A program made the position numbers and the translations under genes. The notes under the pieces are model-generated. The model was given only the letters and a program-made list of their open reading frames with translations, was not told where the DNA came from and did no database searches. DNA of 64,000 nt from Azorinus chamasolen (Eukaryota > Mollusca > Bivalvia > Cardiida > Solecurtidae), in assembly GCA_963576725.1 (NCBI GenBank), contig OY755237.1, positions 51,960,253 through 52,024,252 of the forward strand. The letters run 5' to 3'. Each line of letters begins with the position of its first letter. The stretch's first letter is position 1. Positions 39,936 through 51,294 of the stretch are shown one piece after another.

Positions 39936-40286
39936 ACAAGATGTGTTTGTGAAACACTATGCCCCCTCATATATTTGACCTCTGACCTTGAAGGATAACC
40001 TTGACCTTGACATGTCACCCCTCAAAATGTGCAGCCTCGTGAGATAAACAAGCATGCCAAATATCAAGTCTCTATCTCTACTGGTCCAAAAGTTATGGCC
40101 AATGTTAAAGTTGGCGATTTGACCCATATATTTGACCTCTGACCTTGAAGGATGACCTTGACACGGCACCCCTCAAAATGTGCGGCTTTATGAGATACAT
40201 ATGTATGCCAAATATCAAGTCTCTATCTATACTGGCTCAAAAGTTATGACCAATGTTAAAGTTGCTGACAAACAAACAGACAAACG

Positions 40287-40319
<33 letters not shown>

Positions 40320-40376
40320 GGCAAAAACAATATGCCCCCCGACTATCGTCTATGGGGGCATAAAAATTGAAAGTAA
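39936..40376 (+). mobile_element. ACAAGA-class element G2 (ATGCCCCC tag)
   Basis: ACAAGA start, hairpin GTGTTTGTGAAACAC, tag TATGCCCCC; end TATGCCCCCCGACTATCG then GTCTATGGGGGCATAAAAA, preceded by (CAGA)n at 40296-40316. Two 150-bp body units with ATATTTGACCTCTGACCTTG. Confidence 0.82.
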
Positions 40377-40809
40377 ATATCATTTCAAATGAAAAAGTTA
40401 TGGCCATCCTCATATATATTTGCATAGATTTGCATTATTTCTTTTAAGAGCAAGGGCCATAACCCCGAAACGGCAAATCAAATGAACCTCAGAATTGACT
40501 TAGCTTCAGGTCTTGATGCATTAAACATGTGTGTGAAGTTTCATTAATATCTGTCAAACAGTTTTCCCAGAAAACAGCGGACAAACTATATGCATATATT
40601 TGCATTATTTTTTAAGTAAAAGGGCCATAACTCTGAAACAAAAAATCAAATGAACCTCAGAATCGACTCAGCTTCAGATCTTGATGCATTAAATATTTGT
40701 GTGAAGTTTCATAAATATCACTCAAATAGTTTTCCCAGAAAACAGCGGACAAACTATTTGCATATATTTGCATTATTTTTTAAGTAAAAGGGCCATAACT
40801 CTGAAACGA

Positions 40810-42632
40810 ACAAGAGGGCCAGAATGGCCCTGACATCGCTCACCAGACAATCAGATATGTTTCTATTGAAAAGTGACCGTCTCTGGGGCGGTGCCAATTT
40901 TGACACCAGGGACACAAAATATAACTTTTGTAGATGACCTAAATATGAAGCTATGTGCCAAATATGAAATCTGAGAACATTCCAGTTTCAAAGGAGAAGA
41001 TTTTCAAAGTTTGCACATTAAAATTGTTTCTATTGAAAACTGACCACCCCTGGGGTGGGGCCTATATTGACAACAGGGGCATAATTTATATAACTTTTGT
41101 AGAGGATTGGAAAATGGTGCTATGAGCCAAATATGAAAGCTGAGAACCCTGTAGATTCAGAAAAGAAGATTTTCAAAGTTTTCACTATACGTTTCTATAG
41201 ACAAGAGGGCCATTGAAAGTGTTAATTTTTCAGACAAACAAATTACAGATGACAGAAACCCTATTACTGCTGCGCATATTTTGACTGAAATTAGCACACA
41301 GTTTGGATTTGATCTGACACATAATTATGTAACTTCATAATATGTGGTTTGTACAAGAAAGTTAATTGTAAGATTGATATGTATTAACCAGGGAATTTTA
41401 ATTATGCAAGGCCATACAAAGTTCTGACTAAAGACGATCAACTGACCTCTCAAATAATCAACATTACTGTTCCTCTGAAAAGGTATGTGTACCCTAGCAT
41501 TCCAAACTGATTTTTTGCATTTGAATATTATTATAAATTATTACATAATAATTTCATATTCATAAGTTCACTGAACTTATTATTTTCAAGTTATACAATT
41601 TCATGTTAAAAATTATTTCATAATTTATTTAAAATCTTTAATTTGGCATTCTGGAGCCTTTACATGATTTACCCTTTTTCTGAACTGCAGGGCAGGTTAT
41701 AATAATGTCATAATGCCAATCACTATTATTAATTAACCCTTCCCTCATATAAACGAGTTTTCACACATTTGAAAAATCAGTAGACCAGATCAGATGCCTC
41801 CTATAGGAGCCATCTGATCAGGGTCTGCTCTGTTTGTTAATGGAATTTGACAGATCTTCCTTTAGTTTCTAAAATAGCTACAATGTTCTACCTACTATAT
41901 TCCATTATAACTATTTTGTCTATGAATATTCAGTAGGTTGTGAAATTTGGGAAAAAAAAATGGCTACAATGTTTCACCTTCCATACTTCACTTTAACTAT
42001 TTTGCTCATGAATATGCAATAGGCATTCAAATTAATAATAAACACAGTACAGGCAAAGGGTTACTACAGCCACTACCAGCAATACAGGTGTACTAAAAAT
42101 AGCCACTGGTCATCCCCATCTCTATTGCTTGACCTGATGACCTGTTTATGAGACTGAGTAAAGATAAGATGCTTAAAAGTGCAGTCAGCTTCAAGTTTGC
42201 TAGAAAACTTGCCACCCGTGGGTGTAGCCAATTTTGACCACAAGAGCATAATTTATATAACTTTTGTAGAAGTCCTGAAGTTGAAGCTATGTGCCAAATA
42301 TGAAAGCTGGGGACCTTCTAGTTTTAGAGGAGATGATGCTCAAAGTTTTCACTATATGTTTCTATTGAAAACTGAAAACCCCTGGGGCAGGGCCAATTTT
42401 GACCCCAGGGGTATAATTTATATAACTTTTGTAGAGGACCTACAGATGATGCTATGTGCCAAAGATGGAAGCTGAGACCCCTGTAGATTCAGAGGAGAAG
42501 AACTTTAAAGGTTCAAATTGTTGACGACGAACGACGGACGACGCACAACGCACTACGCACGCCGACGGACGACGGACATCAGGCGATCACAAAAGCTTAC
42601 CCTGAGCACTTTGTGCTCTGGTGAGCTAAAAA
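40810..42632 (+). mobile_element. ACAAGA-class element H5 with internal MITE
   Basis: Typical H ends. Units at both edges flank about 500 bases of unique sequence and a MITE-A2 (41733-42062). The whole 1.8 kb recurs at 55818-57586 with very few differences, so it moved as a composite. The 98-codon frame at 42179 lies in the repeat and is present in both copies; I do not consider it a gene. Confidence 0.85.
41733..42062 (+). mobile_element. MITE-A2 inside H5
   Basis: TTAACCCTTCCCTCATATAA to GGCAAAGGGTTA. Palindrome AGATCAGATGCCTCC facing GGAGCCATCTGATC intact (centre CTCCTATAGGAG). Its right arm is partly repeated (two ATGGCTACAATGTT-type segments). Confidence 0.75.
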
Positions 42633-43550
42633 TCAAATGAACCTCAGAATCAACTCAGCTTCAGATCTTGATGCATTAAACATTTGTGTGAAGTTTCATT
42701 AATATCTCTCAAGTAGTGTTCCCAGAAAACAGTGGACAAACTATATGCATATATTTGCATTATTTTTTAAGTAAAAGGGCCATAACTCTGAAACGAAAAA
42801 TCAAATGAACCTCAGAATCGACTCAGCTTCAGACCATGATGCATTAAACATTTGTGTGAAGTTTCATTAATATCTCTCAAATAGTTTTCCCAGAAAACAG
42901 CGGACAAACTATTTGCATGTATTTGCATTATTTTTTAAGGACAAGGGCCATAACTCTGAAACAAAAAATCAAATGATCCTCAGAATCAACTCAGCTTCAG
43001 ATCTTGATGCATTAAACATTTGTGTGAAGTTTCATTAATATCACTCAAATAGTTTTCCCAGAAAACAGCGGACAAACTATTTGCATGTATTTACATTATT
43101 TTTTAAGTAAAAGGGCCATAACTCCGAAACGACAAATCAAATGAACCTCAGAATCGACTCAGCTTCAGATCTTGATGCATTAAACATTTGTGTGAAGTTT
43201 CATTAATATCTCTCAAATAGTTTTCCCAGAAAACAGCGGACAAACTATTTGCATTTTTTAAGGACAGGGGCCATAACTCTGAAACGAAAAATCAAATGAA
43301 CCTCAGAATCAACTCAGCTTCAGATCTTGATACAGTAAACATTTGTGTGAAGTTTCATGAATATCTGTCAAACAGTTTTCCGAGAAAACTGCGGACAAAC
43401 AAAATGTTGACGGACGGACGGACGAACGAACGAACGAACGGACGGACGGACAGGGCCACGCCAATATACGACCACCTTTATTAGGTGGGCGTATAAAAAT
43501 GTGCTGATATACCCACATCTCTTCTTTCTCATTCTAACCCTATCTTTTTG

Positions 43551-43770
43551 TTAATCCATTCCCTAATGTTGACACCTTTTGGCACCTCTGTAAAGGTCAC
43601 TTTTTGAAACCATTGTGATAAATAGAGCATTTGCTCCACAGGAGCAAATGCTCTATTTATCACAGTGGTTTCAAAATTACACAATTCTGAATTTTCCTTT
43701 TTTTCTAGTATATACTCCTTTTCAGTAGATTCATTCAAAGAGGTTGGGTCTAAAAATAGCATTTGAAGTC
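43551..43770 (-). mobile_element. MITE-B copy
   Basis: TTAATCCATTCCCTAATG start; palindrome 43606-43672 with centre CTCCACAGGAG; TCCTTTTCAGTAGATTCATT, GGTTGGGTCTAAAAATAGC at the other end. Confidence 0.75.
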
Positions 43771-43820
43771 CTCTCACAAGTACCAACAAGATGGACTTTG
43801 GCAGAGAAATATAAAATACA

Positions 43821-44024
43821 ATAAAACCTCTCTATAACAGCCACTAAATTGTGTTAATTAGTTGGTATTTAGGGCAGGTGCCTGCTTAAAGCAAGGTGAA
43901 AGTAAAACAGAACGCTCCTATAGGAGCGTTCTGTTTTACTTTCACCTTGCTTTAAGCAGTCACCTGCCTTTAACACAAACTGCTTGATGTAATTTAGTGG
44001 CCATTATAGAGATGTTTGACTGTA
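43821..44024. mobile_element. Family D palindromic MITE, near-perfect
   Basis: AATAAAACCTCTCTATAACA and ATTATAGAGATGTTTGACTG are the outer arms. The core 43876-43969 is a long palindrome (TGAAAGTAAAACAGAACG facing its complement, centre CGCTCCTATAGGAGCG). Confidence 0.8.
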
Positions 44025-44637
44025 TGGTTATAAGCCTAGATGTTCTACCTACTCCTCTTTATCTACTGCTCTGTCCCAAGTAACATGTTTATATCCAACT
44101 TTCTGGCAGTCCCATATGTATCACATTATACACTGGTAGTTTGACATTTAACAAAGTACTAAATGCATGAAACGCTCATCAATGGATAGAAGCATACCAA
44201 AAAATATCTTATACTGCCTTACATGAAACATAAAGGCATAAAAGATAGAGAAATTGAATGATTTCAATACAAATTGTCCTTGAACACATAATAGCAAATC
44301 ACCTGGGTTGATAAAAAACATTAGGGAGCTTTCAATGAAAATGACTAGGAAAGAATGCAAGAAGTGAGCCTTAGTATCTTAGTTATCTCTTACACATATA
44401 TTCTATCAATTAAGAAAGAGGTACAATTTTGTTTTGAGAAAAAAGAGCACAGATAAATAAATGATCAGTTTTTACAGCAATAAAAGTATCAATTTCACAC
44501 CTAAGCACATTGTTTTGAATATCTACTGGCAAAGCACAAACATACACAGCCTTTTAACACTTTGCATACTAAATAATTCTCATCTGCTAAATGTGTCATC
44601 TGTAACAAGTGTCATAGTTAAGTCTTCTTATATCATC
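44025..44637. other. No recognisable feature
   Basis: No coding or repeat signal seen in this 0.6-kb stretch. Confidence 0.4.
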
Positions 44638-44814
44638 TTAACCCTTTACCCCATGAATATTAATGTAAAAAATAACGATATCATGAATATTCATTAGATT
44701 AATTTTTCTAATAGTATATGAACACAGGTATTGTTATGGCAGAAACTGTAGAATTGAATCTCATTTTATAAGAAAATAGAGCAGACCTAGATGATCTGTT
44801 TGCAAAGGCGTTAA
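44638..44814 (-). mobile_element. MITE-A copy lacking its palindrome
   Basis: TTAACCCTTTACCCCATGAA, GGCAGAAACTGTAGAATTG, then AGCAGACCTAGATGATCTG directly to TTTGCAAAGGCGTTAA. The CTCC/GGAG stem is deleted. Confidence 0.7.
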
Positions 44815-45003
44815 CTTGAACAGTATTATTTCATTACCTTATGAATAATCATTGACAGAACTTTATAATAAAACATGGACACAAGCATTTTTGACCTAGG
44901 AAGGAACTATAGAAACCTATTCATTAAATACAATTAGCCCAGAGCAGACCCTAATCAGACAGCTCCTACAACTGTGTCAAAAGGCGTCTATAAGTGGGAA
45001 TGT
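44815..45003 (-). mobile_element. MITE-A copy, truncated
   Basis: TTACCTTATGAATAATCATT, CAGAGCAGACCCTAATCAGAC, AGCTCCTACAACTGTG; second arm missing. Confidence 0.55.
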
Positions 45004-45257
45004 TTTAACCCTTTCCTCCATAATTCGGCCTTTGTAATACATGTAGTCACTTCTTTAAACCGTAGTGATAAATAGAGCATTTGCTCCTATAGGAGCAAAT
45101 GCTCTATTTATCACAATGGTTTCAGACTACAAAATTCTAAACATTTTCTTTTCTCTAGTTAATGCTCCTTTTCTGTAGATTTATTCAAAGCGATTGGATC
45201 TAAAAATAGCCTATGAGGTAATGTTTTAGGAGGCCTATATATAGAGTAAAAGGTTAA
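45004..45257 (+). mobile_element. MITE-B copy
   Basis: TTAACCCTTTCCTCCATAAT to GAGTAAAAGGTTAA. Palindrome 45058-45123 with centre TTTGCTCCTATAGGAGCAAA. It has one diverged arm end (AAACCGTAGTG). Confidence 0.8.
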
Positions 45258-45690
45258 ACAAAGGGCAATGAGGGCTCTGTATCACTCATCTGCAACCATG
45301 TGTCACATACTCTTATATATAGACAAACATTGGCCTTTTTAAAATGGAGCAACACGTTTACCACCCAGCAGAAATGGATTTTGAGGAATTATCAGATAAA
45401 TATTATTCCATAAGAAAATAGAACAGACCCTGATCAGCCGACTCTTACAGGAGCCATCTGATTTGCAAAAGCGTTAAAATGTGTACTTATGGTTAGATTA
45501 TTTATTTGTTGGTTTAAGACTGTCCTCTTGTTTGCCATGGCAACCATAGTACATGGATTTCAATTCTGTTAATACAAATGAAAGACACCACAAGGACCAG
45601 ATGTTGTTTGTAGTAAATTTGTAAAACATGATGAATGATGATGACAGACACTGAATTATCACGATAGTTCACCTTGAGCACTGTGGGTTA
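45258..45690. other. No gene; MITE-A fragment at 45405-45485
   Basis: GAACAGACCCTGATCAGCCG and GGAGCCATCTGATTTGC are a core without termini. Confidence 0.45.
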
Positions 45691-45694
45691 AAAA

Positions 45695-45770
45695 CAGAAT
45701 GTCAGTTTGCATCCAGATGAGAACACTGAATGTCTCTTAACTGGATTCAAACTGTTTGCATCAGCTATAA
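45695..45770. repeat. Family C hairpin
   Basis: TTTGCATCCAGATGAGAAC, GTCTCTTAACTGGATTC, AAACTGTTTGCATC. Confidence 0.5.
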
Positions 45771-45904
45771 CCAATTAACCCCTAGTGTAAACACCTTAAA
45801 GTGAACATATATGTTTATTATGTAATATATAGTTATATATACCTATTTTTTGTCATGGATAACTAGTCAATTAAAGATTGCTGAGACACTTTATTGTAAA
45901 AGTA

Positions 45905-46203
45905 TTAACCCTTTCCCTCATATAAACCCATTTTCATGCATTTGAAAACAGAGTAGATCCAGATCAGTTTTGTCCCTGTTCTATATGTAGTCCATATTCC
46001 AGTACCTACTGAATATTCATAGACAAAATGAAATATGGAAAGTGAAACATTATAGCCCTTTTAGAAACTATAGAAACAGATCTATCAAATTCCATTAGCA
46101 AACAGAGCAGACCCTGATCAGATGGCTCCAACAGGAGCCATCTGATCTGGGTCTAGTCTGTTTGCAAATGTGTGAAAAGGCGTTTATATGAAGGAAAGGG
46201 GTA
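45905..46203 (-). mobile_element. MITE-A1/A2 composite
   Basis: An A1 left end (TTAACCCTTTCCCTCATATA to GTAGATCCAGATCAG) breaks into an A2 copy (TCCCTGTTCTATATG ... CAGATGGCTCCAACAGGAGC) ending GAAGGAAAGGGG. Confidence 0.7.
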
Positions 46204-46299
46204 AGTCTATAGCTCTGAGAATCTTTGTAGCTACTTAGCAGTATACTTAGATCCACGATAAAAAGAGTGCCGGGGCTGACAAATCCTTTTCTCGATAGA

Positions 46300-46507
46300 G
46301 ATGTCTACTGATGCCTTTGCAAAGATAGTAAACCAACAACAAGTGGCTCCTGTAGGACTGCTAGGACTAGTGGCTGTCCTGTTTGCTAATATGTAACAGA
46401 TTCTCATCTGTTTGCCCTGGCAAAAACATTTCATATTAGATATTTTTTAAAGAACAATTGAATTAGTATGGAATCTTACATGAATATTCATCAGGTAAAG
46501 AGTTAAA
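46300..46507 (+). mobile_element. MITE-A copy, diverged
   Basis: TGATGCCTTTGCAAAGATAG, GTGGCTCCTGTAGGACTGC, GTCCTGTTTGCTAATATG, TTCATCAGGTAAAGAGTTAA. Confidence 0.6.
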
Positions 46508-46634
46508 TACTCTGTGAACCTTTTAAACACTAAGTAACTTTCGGTTGTAAAATTACCGTCTGCTACAGTTATTAAAAAAATTCTTTTCAAAGAAGCATAT
46601 TAGAGAGTCAAACAGTTTCAAACAGTTTTGAACA

Positions 46635-46856
46635 TTAACCCATACCCCCATATGCTATTTTTAGACCCAACCTATTTGAATAAATCTATCAAAAAGGAGC
46701 ATTGAAAAGGAAAATGTTGGAATTAATTATTTTTGAAACCACTGTGATAAATAGAGCATTTGCTCCTATGGAGAAAATGCTCTATTTATCACAATGGTTT
46801 CATGAAGTGACTTTTATAGAGGCGTAGAAAAGTGTATTGATATAGGAAAGGGTTAA
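46635..46856 (+). mobile_element. MITE-B copy
   Basis: TTAACCCATACCCCCATATG to AGGAAAGGGTTAA. Palindrome 46735-46801 with a damaged centre (CTCCTATGGAGAAA). Confidence 0.8.
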
Positions 46857-47054
46857 TGAGATGCTGAGTAACTACACATCTCAAATGGACCCAAATCGTT
46901 TACACAGACAATCAAAATTGGTCCAAAGTGTCCGAAAACTGCTTACAAATGTCAGAATATTGCATTCCTTTCTTGTAACCCAAGCAATGTCTTTATTTTT
47001 TATCAGTAATCATATGACATGCTACAGCCAATATAAACACAGCCTTTTGATTGC

Positions 47055-47264
47055 TTAACCCATTACCTTATAGGCTATTTTTAGATACAACCTCTTTGAA
47101 TTAATCTACCGAAAAGGAACATTTACAAGAGAAAAGGAAAATTTAAAAATTTTGTAGTTTGAAACCATTGTGATAAATAGAGCATTTGCTCCTATACGAG
47201 CAAATGCACTATTTATCACAATGGTTTCAGGAAGTGGTTATTACAGAGGCGTAGAAAGGGTTAA
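47055..47264 (+). mobile_element. MITE-B copy
   Basis: TTAACCCATTACCTTATAGG to TAGAAAGGGTTAA. Palindrome 47161-47228, centre CTCCTATACGAGC. Confidence 0.8.
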
Positions 47265-47454
47265 AACAGTCACATGCACCAACTTTAATAAACTGATCTC
47301 CAATTAAAAGTAAAATATACCAGTAGTAAAGCGCCAGCAAACTACAAATAATATAACAGGAACAAGGCCACTAAGGAACAAGTTTGCAAACAACTGTAGA
47401 CCTATGGGACGTGCAGTCAAACTCTTTGCATATTAAGTTACCGTAATTTCTCAG

Positions 47455-47685
47455 TCCCAGAAAAGAATTTCGTCACCAAACCCTATGTCCTGATCACTCT
47501 TTAGAGGCAATTGTAATGAGACATTTCTAAAGAATGGTCCCTACATAGAGTCTACTAGTATTTGAATACACGCCTTAATCTATTGCTTAATTACTCAAGT
47601 AATTTGAATAGACAAATAGTGTAGACTACAATCAAACTGCTCCTGAAGGTACACATTGATCAGGGTCTTCATTATTTACCTCTAC
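47455..47685. repeat. Family E then family F relics
   Basis: TCACCAAACCCTATGTCC and CACTCTTTAGAGGC are family E; AATAGTGTAGACTACAATC and TGATCAGGGTCTTCATTA are family F. Confidence 0.4.
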
Positions 47686-47749
47686 ATTGGTCTAATTTAA
47701 ACTTATCAAAGTGGTGTCAAACTGAATAATTCAAAAACTGATGGAAAGG

Positions 47750-47935
47750 TTAGATTGGTTGAATTTTTCAAGGGAAGTTTTTACAATCTATCTGCAGAAT
47801 CTGCAGATCTATATCATATCAAAAGCAAATAGAGCAGACCCTGATCAGATGGCTCCCATGGCCATAGGAGCCATCTGATCTGGGTCTACTCTGTTTGCAA
47901 ATATGTGAAAATGTGTTTATATGAGGGAACGTGTT
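47750..47935 (-). mobile_element. MITE-A copy, left end lost
   Basis: CAGACCCTGATCAGATGGC, long centre CTCCCATGGCCATAGGAG, GCCATCTGATCTGGGTC, TGTTTGCAAATATGTG, GAGGGAACGTG. Confidence 0.65.
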
Positions 47936-47995
47936 CATAGCTCATGCCATATTCCAATGCTGACTCTGATCTTTATCTAAACAATTCAACCCATT

Positions 47996-48242
47996 TAACC
48001 ATCTCCTTCATGAATATTCATTTAACAAACGATGTCTACATAAATTGAATAATTATGCTGTATTTGTATAATAGCATTACCAACAAAAGGATTTTTTTGC
48101 CATGACAGAAACTGTAAAATGAGATCTATTATCATTTCTCAAACAGAGCAGACTGATAAGGCCACTTCTAGAGGAGCTGTTTGATCTAGGTCTACCCTGT
48201 GTGCAAAGCTGCCAATCAGCATTTCTATGAAGTATAAGGTTA
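47996..48242 (-). mobile_element. MITE-A copy
   Basis: TTTAACCATCTCCTTCATG, CCATGACAGAAACTGTAAAA, CACTTCTAGAGGAGCTGTTTG, AAGTATAAGGTTAAG. Confidence 0.65.
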
Positions 48243-48448
48243 AGACTTATTTTCTAAGTGCATTTGCCCAAACATGAATTATGAGTCAATTTAGTTTTGA
48301 TTCAAAGGGGTATTTCTCTAAGAATTAGTTTACTGATGTGACCTTTAGAAAATAATGTGTCATGCAAAAAGTGCATATTCTGATCAGGTCTACACAGTAT
48401 ATCTATGCCCCTCCATAGGGTGACCCTTTAACTGATACAGACACACCT

Positions 48449-48677
48449 TTAACCCATTACCTCATAGGCTATTTTTAGATACAACCTCTTTGAATAAATC
48501 TACCAAAAAGGAGCATTAACTAGAGAAAAGGAAAATTTTAGAATTTTTTAGTTTGAAACCATTGTGATAAATAGAGCATTTGCTCCTATAGGAGCAAATG
48601 CTCTATTTATCACAATGGTTTCACAAAGTGACTTTTACAGAGTCGTCAAAAGTCGTCAATATGAGGGAATGGCTTAA
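48449..48677 (+). mobile_element. MITE-B, reference copy
   Basis: TTAACCCATTACCTCATAGG to GAGGGAATGGCTTAA, 229 bases. The left shoulder has TTTTTAGATACAACCTC and AAAAGGAGCATTAACTAG. The core is a 68-bp palindrome at 48555-48622, GAAACCATTGTGATAAATAG and AGCATTTGCTCC facing exact complements. The right shoulder is AAGTGACTTTTACAGAG. Same TTAA target and similar termini as family A, so probably the same transposase, but unrelated inside except for the centre CTCCTATAGGAG. Confidence 0.85.
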
Positions 48678-48805
48678 GCATTTGCAAACACAGTATGGGC
48701 GATCTTATGAGGGTCCACTTTGTATGCTTTATATCGAATAGCATAGATCCAGTTCTAGTTCAAATTCCCTTGTTCATAATACTACTATAAAACATTAACC
48801 AATTA

Positions 48806-49048
48806 ATATTAACTCTTGCTCTCATTTAAACACCTTTTAAGCCTTTGCAAACAGAGCAGAACCAGATCAGATGACTCCTAAACGAGCCGTCTAATCACAG
48901 TCTGCTCTGTTTGCCAATAAAATTACAATAGATCTGACTCTAATGTGTCTACCAATACCTTCAAATACATATGTACATATGCCATTATAAAAAATCAGCT
49001 AATAAATATTCATGATGTCATATGAATATTCAACAATGAAAGGGTTAA
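48806..49048 (+). mobile_element. MITE-A copy
   Basis: ATTAACTCTTGCTCTCATTT to ATGAAAGGGTTAA. Centre mutated to CTCCTAAACGAGCC. Confidence 0.75.
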
Positions 49049-49285
49049 TAAAACTTATTTTTTACAGGAATATTCATTAGGCAAACTTAAATAATGTCCA
49101 AACACCAGTATTTTTACCATGCATGCCACATTTCTGTGAGGTGCCTTCTCTCAAGTTCCGAGTGCATATGTTACACTGGTACGCAAATCACATTTACAAC
49201 TGAGACTACATAGGAATACACACCATAAACACTTTTCAAACCTGCTTTTTAACCTTTTACTCCATAAATAGTTTAAATACCCCTT

Positions 49286-49514
49286 TTACCCATTCCTCCA
49301 TAGGCTATTTTTAGACACAACCTCTTTGAATCATTCTACCGAGAAGGAGCATTTATTAAAGAAAAAGAAAAGTTTAGAATTGTGTAGTTTTGAAGCCATT
49401 GTCATAAATAGAGCATTTGCTTCTATAGGAGCAAATGCTCTACTTTTCACAATGGTTTCATAAAGTGACTTTTACAGAGGCGTAGAAAGGCGTATTTATG
49501 GAGGAAATGGTTAA
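49286..49514 (+). mobile_element. MITE-B copy
   Basis: TTTTACCCATTCCTCCATAG to GAGGAAATGGTTAA. Palindrome 49392-49459. Confidence 0.8.
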
Positions 49515-49730
49515 CGCCTATGCAAACTATACCAAGATTAGATGGCTCCTGTAGGAACCATCTAATCAGGGTCTGCTCTATTTGCTTATGAAATTATACA
49601 GATTTTGTTCTACAGTTTCATCCACAACTAAAGTTTACTGTGCTCATGCGTCATTATGAAAATACATACAACTGATATTCATAATGTCATTATTTCTTGC
49701 ATGAATATTCATGGAGTAAAGAACTTAATT
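49512..49730 (+). mobile_element. MITE-A copy sharing a TTAA with MITE-B
   Basis: Begins at the TTAA that ends the previous MITE-B. Contains GATTAGATGGCTCC facing GGAACCATCTAATCAGG and ends GGAGTAAAGAACTTAAT; compensating changes keep the arms paired (GATTAG/CTAATC). Confidence 0.65.
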
Positions 49731-49904
49731 TGTAAACTAAATTAGTACACACACTTCAACCAATACTATGCCACAAACATATTGACTGAGCACACTAAAT
49801 ACAAGAGACCAAGCTCTAAAGAATCTGTAAACCAGGGCTCCAATCTTACAAAAGGTCATATGATGAATTATAAGTGTCAATTAAATTTACGACAATCGCA
49901 TCTC

Positions 49905-50095
49905 AGGTCCAGATAAGATGTGTAAATTAAAACATTTTCAAAAATAACTTCTTTATATTTCTCCATCAAATCCCATGTTTAGACCACTCTTTAGAATCGT
50001 CTCGAAGATGATTCTAAAGAGTGGACACAAGATAGGATTTGGTGGGAAAATGATGATTTTAGCATTTGAGTATGCACCTTTATCTGTAGCTTTGG
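49905..50095. repeat. Family E palindromic element
   Basis: TCCAGATAAGATGTGTAAAT outer arm, TTTCTCCATCAAATCCC, CACTCTTTAGAATCGTCTC facing GATGATTCTAAAGAGTGG, GGATTTGGTGGG, GCACCTTTATCTGTAGC. Confidence 0.7.
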
Positions 50096-50312
50096 CTTCT
50101 ACTCACAGTCTAAATTGTGGCATGATACAACATGTGATAATTTATGCCTACTTTGTATAACAGAATCTATAAGTTCTCCTATACAACATTCAAATTTGTA
50201 AGTTGTGCTCATACACTCACATCTTACAATAATTTCAAACATACCATCATTTGTAAGACAGGCCCAAGTATCAAAACCCTTGGTAGTCAAAATAAATAAA
50301 GCATCATATCAT

Positions 50313-50542
50313 TTAACCCATTACCTCATAGGCTATTTTAAGATACAACCTCTTTGAATAAATCTACCGAAAAGGAACATTAACTAAAGAAAAGGATTTT
50401 TATTGGATTTTTTTAGTTTGAAACCACTGTGATAAAAAGAGCATTTGCTCCTATAGGAGCAAATGCTCTATTTATCACAATGGTTTCACAAAGTGACTTT
50501 TACAAAGTCGTCAAAAGTTGTCAATATGAGGGAATGGGTTAA
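50313..50542 (+). mobile_element. MITE-B copy
   Basis: TTAACCCATTACCTCATAGG to GGGAATGGGTTAA. Palindrome 50420-50487, perfect centre. Confidence 0.82.
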
Positions 50543-50634
50543 GTATGAAATTTTGAGTGGAAAACATTCTAAAAAATTGTGAATTATCAGCTTGAGTAGC
50601 CCTCATGGAACTATGTACGGAAGGAGGGGCAAAT

Positions 50635-50862
50635 TTAACCCTTTACATGTTAGGCCTTTTCATGCCTTTGCAAACAAAGTGCACCCAGATCAGACAGCCC
50701 CTCTAGGAGCCACCTAATCAGGGCCCGCTCTTCAGATATGATTCTACGGTTTCTGGCATTGTAAAAATTATTTTGTTCCTTTATATGTTATTATAAAAAT
50801 TCAGTTAATCAATATTCAAAGTCAATATTTCACATGAATATTCATGAGGTAAAGGGTAAAAG
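50635..50862 (+). mobile_element. MITE-A copy
   Basis: TTTAACCCTTTACATGTTAG, CACCCAGATCAGACAGCCCC facing GGAGCCACCTAATCAGG, ATTCATGAGGTAAAGGG. Confidence 0.7.
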
Positions 50863-51294
50863 CCTACAAAACTGCAAAAACAATGCTTCTGGCGCCACGT
50901 GTCACAGAGCTGTAGATATGAGGAATATTTAGGAAATCTGAATTTTATATATCTTTTGCAAATCCCATATCTTGTTGCTTCTTATTAGTCTCACCGAAGC
51001 AATTCCAATGAGTAGCAAAAAGACAGGATTTGGCAGAGAAATAAGAAATTTGGACAGATCAGTACACATCTTAGCTTCAGCTCTGTGTCAGATTCGACCC
51101 GACATTGCTAAAACTACTAGAGTTGTCAGAGCAACAAATAAACATGCATACTCAAGTACTAAAATCATCATTTCTCCACTAGGGTTTGGTGGAGAAATAA
51201 AGATGTTATTCTTGAAAATGTTTTAAAAATTATGCATCTTATCTGAACCTCTGGTTGTTTTGCATGTACAGTACAATGAGCCTGACCCAGCTAC
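50863..51294. other. No gene; family E relics
   Basis: AGGATTTGGCAGAGAAATAAG (51026) and CTCCACTAGGGTTTGGTGGAG (51175-51195) are family E remnants. The 84-codon plus-strand frame at 50972 crosses them. Confidence 0.45.

Larger units (their letters stand above)
39461..43499 (+). mobile_element. ACAAGA-class element T2 with two nested insertions
   Basis: ACAAGA start, hairpin GTACCGCATACGGTAC, tag ATACGCCCAC; end hairpin CCACCTTTATTAGGTGG and GGGCGTATAAAAA, preceded by ACGGACGGACGAACGAACG. The body consists of about 155-165-bp units with GGGCCATAACTCTGAAACG, AATGAACCTCAGAATCGACT and TTTTCCCAGAAAACAGCGG. G2 (39936-40376) and H5 (40810-42632) interrupt units, so T2 is older than both. Confidence 0.8.
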
